A DNA stretch of 8,785 bases from Deltaproteobacteria bacterium UBA2385. GTDB lineage: Bacteria > Myxococcota_A > UBA796 > UBA2385. The notes under the pieces are model-generated. The model was not told the DNA's origin and did not search any database. It saw nothing but the letters and a program-made list of their open reading frames with translations. Within the stretch, counting starts at the first letter, position 1. Each line of letters starts with the position of its first letter. The stretch is from assembly GCA_002343455.1 (NCBI GenBank), contig DDSR01000298.1, positions 1-8,785 of the forward strand, in the 5' to 3' direction. This document shows positions 5,927 to 8,785 of the stretch, piece by piece. Both the position numbers and the translations under genes were made by a program.

Positions 5927-6910
5927 GTGGGGACCAAGACCCATGTCTGGCTGCTCGCCCTGGGCGCCCCGGCTGGCCCCCAGGCCGCCGCCGCCTGGCT
6001 GAGCGCGCTCTGGTCGGACCCCGACGCGATCCCCCACCGCCTGCCCTGGCTGCGCTCGCTCCTGGCCTGGCTGGTCGCCCGCGTCCGGGCCCCCGCCCTG
6101 GCCCAGCGCTGCGCCTCGCTGGACGCCGAGACCCTGCGCTGGGCCGAGATCGAGCAGCAGGCCCGCGACCTGGGCCGGATGCTGGGGCCCCACTACGCGG
6201 TGCGGCCGGTGCTGCGCTACGCCGGCCCCGACGCCGCCCAGGCGGCCAAGGACACCCGCCCGGGCGAGCGGGTCATCCTCCTCCCCCTGGAGCCCCACGT
6301 CTCGGGACCCACGACCATCTCGCCCATCCGCGGCGCCCTGCGGGCCCTGGACGGCACGCGCACGGAGGTCGCCCGGGTCTCGGGCTACCCCGACGCGCCC
6401 CTGTACGTCGAGGCCCTGGCCGAGACCCTGCGCGAGGCGCTGGTCGGCCTGCCCGAGCCCGCCTACGAGGTCCTGTTCTGCGCGCGTGGGCTGCCCTCGG
6501 CCGGCGGGCCCTACCCCGCCCAGGTGCGGGCCACCCTGGACGCGCTGCTGGCCCGGGTCCCGCTGGCCCGTCCGCACCACCTCGCCTTCACCCGCGCGCC
6601 GGGCCTGCTGGCGGGCCCCGGCCCGACCGTGGACGAGGTGGTCAAGGAGCGGGGCCGCGCCGGCCTGCGCTGCCTGGTGCTGGTGCCGCTGGGCTTCACC
6701 AGCGACCACGTCGAGACGCGCGTCGAGCTCGATCAGGAGCTGGCGGCGCTGGCGCGCAGCGCGGGCATCGCGCACATCCGGCGGGCGCCCACGGTAGCTG
6801 TGCGGCCGACCTTCCTGCGTGCCCTGCAGGCGCAGGTCCACCAGGCTGAAGACGAAGCGGGCTGGGACATCCCCTGGCGCGAGGCCCTGCAAACGGTTGG
6901 GAGGAAGTGA
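5927..6910 (+). CDS. hemH: Divergent ferrochelatase (HemH/CpfC family) with Arg at the catalytic His position
   Basis: A 327-residue protein in the ferrochelatase position of a haem operon. Ferrochelatases insert Fe(II) into protoporphyrin IX or coproporphyrin III. The outline is recognisable: LLALGAPAGP (9-18), SDPDAIPHRLP (30-40), RVILLPLEPHVSGPT (115-129), the RGLP...GGPYPAQV segment (187-200) and PLGFTSDHVETRVELDQE (254-271), which keeps the conserved Glu at 263. Two key elements are not normal. Where the family has the catalytic His in HGLP/HSLP (His183 in Bacillus subtilis), Arg187 is found, encoded by CGT at 6485-6487. The usual IGGxSPL loop is replaced by RCASLDAETL (61-70). The frame is intact and the length normal, so this is not plain decay. 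It may be an altered or inactive chelatase, or a variant of the lineage. GTG at 5927 is chosen from ribosome-site spacing. Its stop overlaps the hemG start by one base. Confidence 0.85.
   Translation: MGTKTHVWLLALGAPAGPQAAAAWLSALWSDPDAIPHRLPWLRSLLAWLVARVRAPALAQRCASLDAETLRWAEIEQQARDLGRMLGPHYAVRPVLRYAGPDAAQAAKDTRPGERVILLPLEPHVSGPTTISPIRGALRALDGTRTEVARVSGYPDAPLYVEALAETLREALVGLPEPAYEVLFCARGLPSAGGPYPAQVRATLDALLARVPLARPHHLAFTRAPGLLAGPGPTVDEVVKERGRAGLRCLVLVPLGFTSDHVETRVELDQELAALARSAGIAHIRRAPTVAVRPTFLRALQAQVHQAEDEAGWDIPWREALQTVGRK
6899..6904 (+). promoter_or_regulatory. Ribosome binding site deciding the hemG ATG start
   Basis: GGGAGG lies inside the end of hemH, five bases before the ATG at 6910. 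It favours this ATG over the in-frame GTG at 6907, which would be too close. The arrangement TGATG couples hemG translation to hemH. Confidence 0.75.
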
Positions 6911-8298
6911 TGCACACCCAGGTCTGTGTCGTCGGCGGCGGAGTCAGCGGTCTGGTGCTCTCGGCCCGGTTGGCGCTGGACAGCCAGGCCGGGGACCCCT
7001 TCGGCTTGACGCTGGTGGAGGCGGACAGCCGCTGCGGCGGGGTCGCCTGGAGCGAGCTGCACGAGGGCCGAGTGATCGACCAGGGCCCCTCCAGCTGGCT
7101 CTCCGGCGAGCCGGCCCTGGACCGGGCGATCGAGCTGGCCGGGCAGACCTCGGCGGTGCTGGGGGCCAACCCCGCCGCCAAGGCCCGCTACGTCTGGGCC
7201 GCCGGCGAGCTGCACCCCGTCCCGATGTCGCCGCCAGCCCTGCTACGGACCAAGCTGATCTCCTGGCCGACCCGGCTGCGGATGCTGCTGGAGCCGCTGG
7301 TCTCCCGGGGGGACGAGGCCAGCGAGGAGAGCGTCGCCGACTTCGCCGCCCGCCGCCTGGGCGTCGGCGTGGTCGATCGGCTGGTCGCCCCGATGGTGGC
7401 CGGCATCTACGGCGCCGACCCGCGGGAGCTCAGCCTGAAGGCGGCCTTCCCGGCGCTGGCGGCGATGGAGCGCCAGCATGGCAGCCTGCTGCTGGGCGCG
7501 ATGCGCTCGGGAGGCAAGGGCCCTCGCCCCGGCCTGCAAGCCCTGCGCGGAGGGGCCGGCAGCCTCAGCCGCGGCCTCACCGACGCCCTGGGCTCGCGGG
7601 TCCGCACCGGGGTCCGGGTCCGCGGCGTCGAGGCCAAGGCCGAGCACTGGGTCATCCACACCGACGAGGAGCGCTTCACCGCCGACGCCGTCGTCCTGGC
7701 CGCTCCGGCCGGGGCGCAGGCCGCCATCCTGCGGGGCCTCGACCCCGACGCCGCCCGGGCGCTCGACGAGATCCCCTACGCCCCGCTGGCGGTCTTCACC
7801 GCCGTCTGGCCCGCCGACGCCTTCCCCCGCCCCGTCCAGGGCTTCGGCGTCCTGGTCGCCGGAGACAGTCGGGCCGAGGTCCCGGTGCTGGGGACTCTGT
7901 TTGTCTCCTCCACCTTCCCCTCGCACGCGCCCGAGGGGGAGATCATCCTGCGCACGATGGTCGGCGGCCAGCCCGACCCGGCCGCGTACGATCTGGATGA
8001 CCAGCAGATCGCCGCCCGCTGCCACGCCGCCCATGCGCGGATGCTGGGCGTGCCCAAGGGGGCGCCGCTTGCCGTTCACCTGCAGCGTCATCCCAAGGCG
8101 ATCCCGCAGTACACCAGCGGCCACCTGCGCCGGGTGGCCGTGGCCCGCCAGGCCATGGCCCGGCACCCGGGGCTGTTCCTGGTGGGCAGCCACCTGGACG
8201 GACCGGGGGTGCGGGACTGCGCGAGGACGGCGAACGCGGTGGCCGACCAGGTGCGGCGCTGGCTGGAGACCGGGGAGACGGATCCGGGCTTGGGGTGA
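6910..8298 (+). CDS. hemG: FAD-dependent protoporphyrinogen/coproporphyrinogen oxidase (HemG/HemY type)
   Basis: A 462-residue flavoprotein that removes six electrons from a porphyrinogen to form the aromatic porphyrin, using oxygen as acceptor. The N-terminal dinucleotide-binding motif is VVGGGVSGL (G9, G11, G14), followed by the flavin-ribose acidic residue in LVEAD (E37) and the GG and DQGP motifs (43-44, 58-60). The middle carries VAPMVAGIYGADPREL and LRGGAGSLSRGL, both typical of the family. The end has IPQYTSGH and then LFLVGSHLDGPGVRDC (from about 422), the second FAD-contact region; here the usual CI-x-SG pattern reads CARTAN. Length is normal. Enzymes of this type oxidise either protoporphyrinogen (PPO) or coproporphyrinogen (CgoX), and sequence reading alone does not separate them. 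It overlaps hemH by one base and ends six bases from the convergent PRC-barrel gene. Confidence 0.93.
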   Translation: MHTQVCVVGGGVSGLVLSARLALDSQAGDPFGLTLVEADSRCGGVAWSELHEGRVIDQGPSSWLSGEPALDRAIELAGQTSAVLGANPAAKARYVWAAGELHPVPMSPPALLRTKLISWPTRLRMLLEPLVSRGDEASEESVADFAARRLGVGVVDRLVAPMVAGIYGADPRELSLKAAFPALAAMERQHGSLLLGAMRSGGKGPRPGLQALRGGAGSLSRGLTDALGSRVRTGVRVRGVEAKAEHWVIHTDEERFTADAVVLAAPAGAQAAILRGLDPDAARALDEIPYAPLAVFTAVWPADAFPRPVQGFGVLVAGDSRAEVPVLGTLFVSSTFPSHAPEGEIILRTMVGGQPDPAAYDLDDQQIAARCHAAHARMLGVPKGAPLAVHLQRHPKAIPQYTSGHLRRVAVARQAMARHPGLFLVGSHLDGPGVRDCARTANAVADQVRRWLETGETDPGLG

Positions 8299-8300
8299 TC

Positions 8301-8316
8301 CGCCTCAACGAGGCAG
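8301..8316. terminator. Small GC hairpin at the convergent hemG/PRC-barrel ends
   Basis: GCCTC (8302-8306) and GAGGC (8310-8314) pair perfectly around the three-base loop AAC, with one further C-G pair (8301 with 8316) past a bulged A. It lies three bases after the hemG stop and includes the minus-strand stop of the PRC-barrel gene. Short stem and no T-tract make terminator function uncertain. Confidence 0.3.
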
Positions 8317-8785
8317 CGGCTCCACCCGGTCCTCGTCCTCGTCGTCCTCGTGCGGCAGCACCTCGGCCGGCACCTCGGCCAGCCGCCCCTCGCCGGCGGG
8401 GGGCCGGTCCTCTCGCACGCCCAGGGCCTCGCGCAGCCGGGTCCACCAGCGGGTGTCCTCGGCGTCCTCGTCGCGGTTGCCCAGCTCGACGACCAGCTCC
8501 TCGACCTCGACGATCACCGCCGAGGGGCCGGCGTGGACCCGCCCGTCCAGGGGCAGCAGGCGGTCGCCGTGCAGCAGGATCCCGGTCAGGCGGCTGCCGT
8601 CGGCCTCGATGACGAAGTCCTGCACGGCGCCCAGCGCCCGGCCGCGGCGGGTGATGGCCTGGATGCCGCGGTAGGTGCTGGCCCAGGCCCGGCCCTCGGT
8701 GGTCTTGCGGGCCCCGCTGCCCCAGTGCACGTTGGCCTCGCTGTCGACCAGGGCGACGTCCCGCCCGATGCGCAAGACATGGCGG
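8305..8785 (-). CDS. PRC-barrel domain protein (5' partial)
   Basis: The frame runs off the right edge of the window; 159 residues are visible and no convincing start is seen (TTG at 8775 is in frame but the frame stays open beyond it). The visible part begins with RIGRDVALVDSEANVHWG, which looks like a strand pair of one barrel. A clearer PRC-barrel unit follows, GIQAITRRGRALGAVQDFVI with LTGILLHGDRLLPLDGR and AVIVEVEELVVEL. PRC barrels are small beta-folds that bind partners such as RNA, the ribosome (RimM) or photosynthetic reaction centres; in many bacteria they occur in proteins of unknown role. The last 55 residues form a highly charged tail with a WW-containing helix and a run of Asp/Glu. 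The gene converges on hemG with a six-base gap, so it is not part of the haem operon. Confidence 0.65.
   Translation of the reverse strand, partial: RHVLRIGRDVALVDSEANVHWGSGARKTTEGRAWASTYRGIQAITRRGRALGAVQDFVIEADGSRLTGILLHGDRLLPLDGRVHAGPSAVIVEVEELVVELGNRDEDAEDTRWWTRLREALGVREDRPPAGEGRLAEVPAEVLPHEDDEDEDRVEPLPR

Noticed and set aside
4711..5937. A 408-codon open frame on the minus strand opposite hemE
   Set aside because: It lies across the secure hemE gene and gives a His/Gly/Ala/Arg-rich product without any domain. Long antisense frames are expected in DNA with this much G+C.
6485..6487. The hemH Arg187 codon as a simple sequencing error (CAT read as CGT)
   Set aside because: Not excluded, but the independent loss of the GGxSPL loop in the same protein makes real divergence more likely, so I report it as a finding.
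8331..8351. CCTCGT-like short tandem repeats
   Set aside because: They encode the acidic Asp/Glu tail of the PRC-barrel protein; the repetition follows from amino-acid composition and codon preference.
1..8785. CRISPR arrays, tRNA, rRNA, insertion sequences or attachment sites
   Set aside because: I saw no spaced direct repeats, cloverleaf with conserved T-arm, transposase motifs or terminal inverted repeats anywhere in the window.

Overview
The window is very GC-rich throughout, with dense, mostly G/C-ending codons, almost no intergenic space, and short lipoproteins ending in a lipobox. The best-preserved Shine-Dalgarno site, before hemE, matches the usual bacterial 16S 3' end. The gene types (a NorD-like von Willebrand A protein, short envelope lipoproteins and an oxygen-dependent haem branch) suggest a Gram-negative, probably aerobic bacterium. 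Myxococcota or a related deltaproteobacterial lineage fits best, but this is an inference from style, not a proof. I see no mobile element, CRISPR array, rRNA or tRNA, and no change of base composition that would mark transferred DNA.

Layout from left to right. Bases 1-1359 (+) are the 3' part of a NorD/CobT-like von Willebrand A protein whose start lies outside the window. Bases 1422-3206 (+) hold a compact three-gene unit: a YceI-like lipoprotein, a four-helix membrane protein overlapping it by one base, and a small metallophosphoesterase. This unit runs head-on into a two-gene unit on the minus strand, leaving three bases between the stop codons: a membrane-anchored endonuclease/exonuclease/phosphatase-fold enzyme (4855-3866) followed by a small lipoprotein (3797-3210). 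Only 41 bp separate the phosphatase-fold gene from the divergent haem operon. Bases 4897-8298 (+) are hemE-hemH-hemG, tightly coupled. A PRC-barrel gene comes in from the right edge on the minus strand (8785-8305).

How the genes work together. HemE makes coproporphyrinogen III. The HemG/HemY-type FAD oxidase oxidises a porphyrinogen to a porphyrin. HemH would insert iron. The step that removes the propionate carboxyls (HemF/HemN, or HemQ/ChdC at the end) is not in the window, so the route (protoporphyrin or coproporphyrin) cannot be decided here. The most notable observation is that the hemH product keeps the overall ferrochelatase outline and the conserved Glu of the GF-x-x-DH-x-E motif, but has Arg where the near-invariant catalytic His sits (RGLP in place of HGLP/HSLP). 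It also lacks the usual GGxSPL loop. The rest of the window is a set of envelope-associated genes: two lipoproteins, two membrane proteins, and a YceI/membrane-protein pair that could act together on a lipid-like or quinone-like ligand. I do not find strong evidence of a wholly new multi-gene system.
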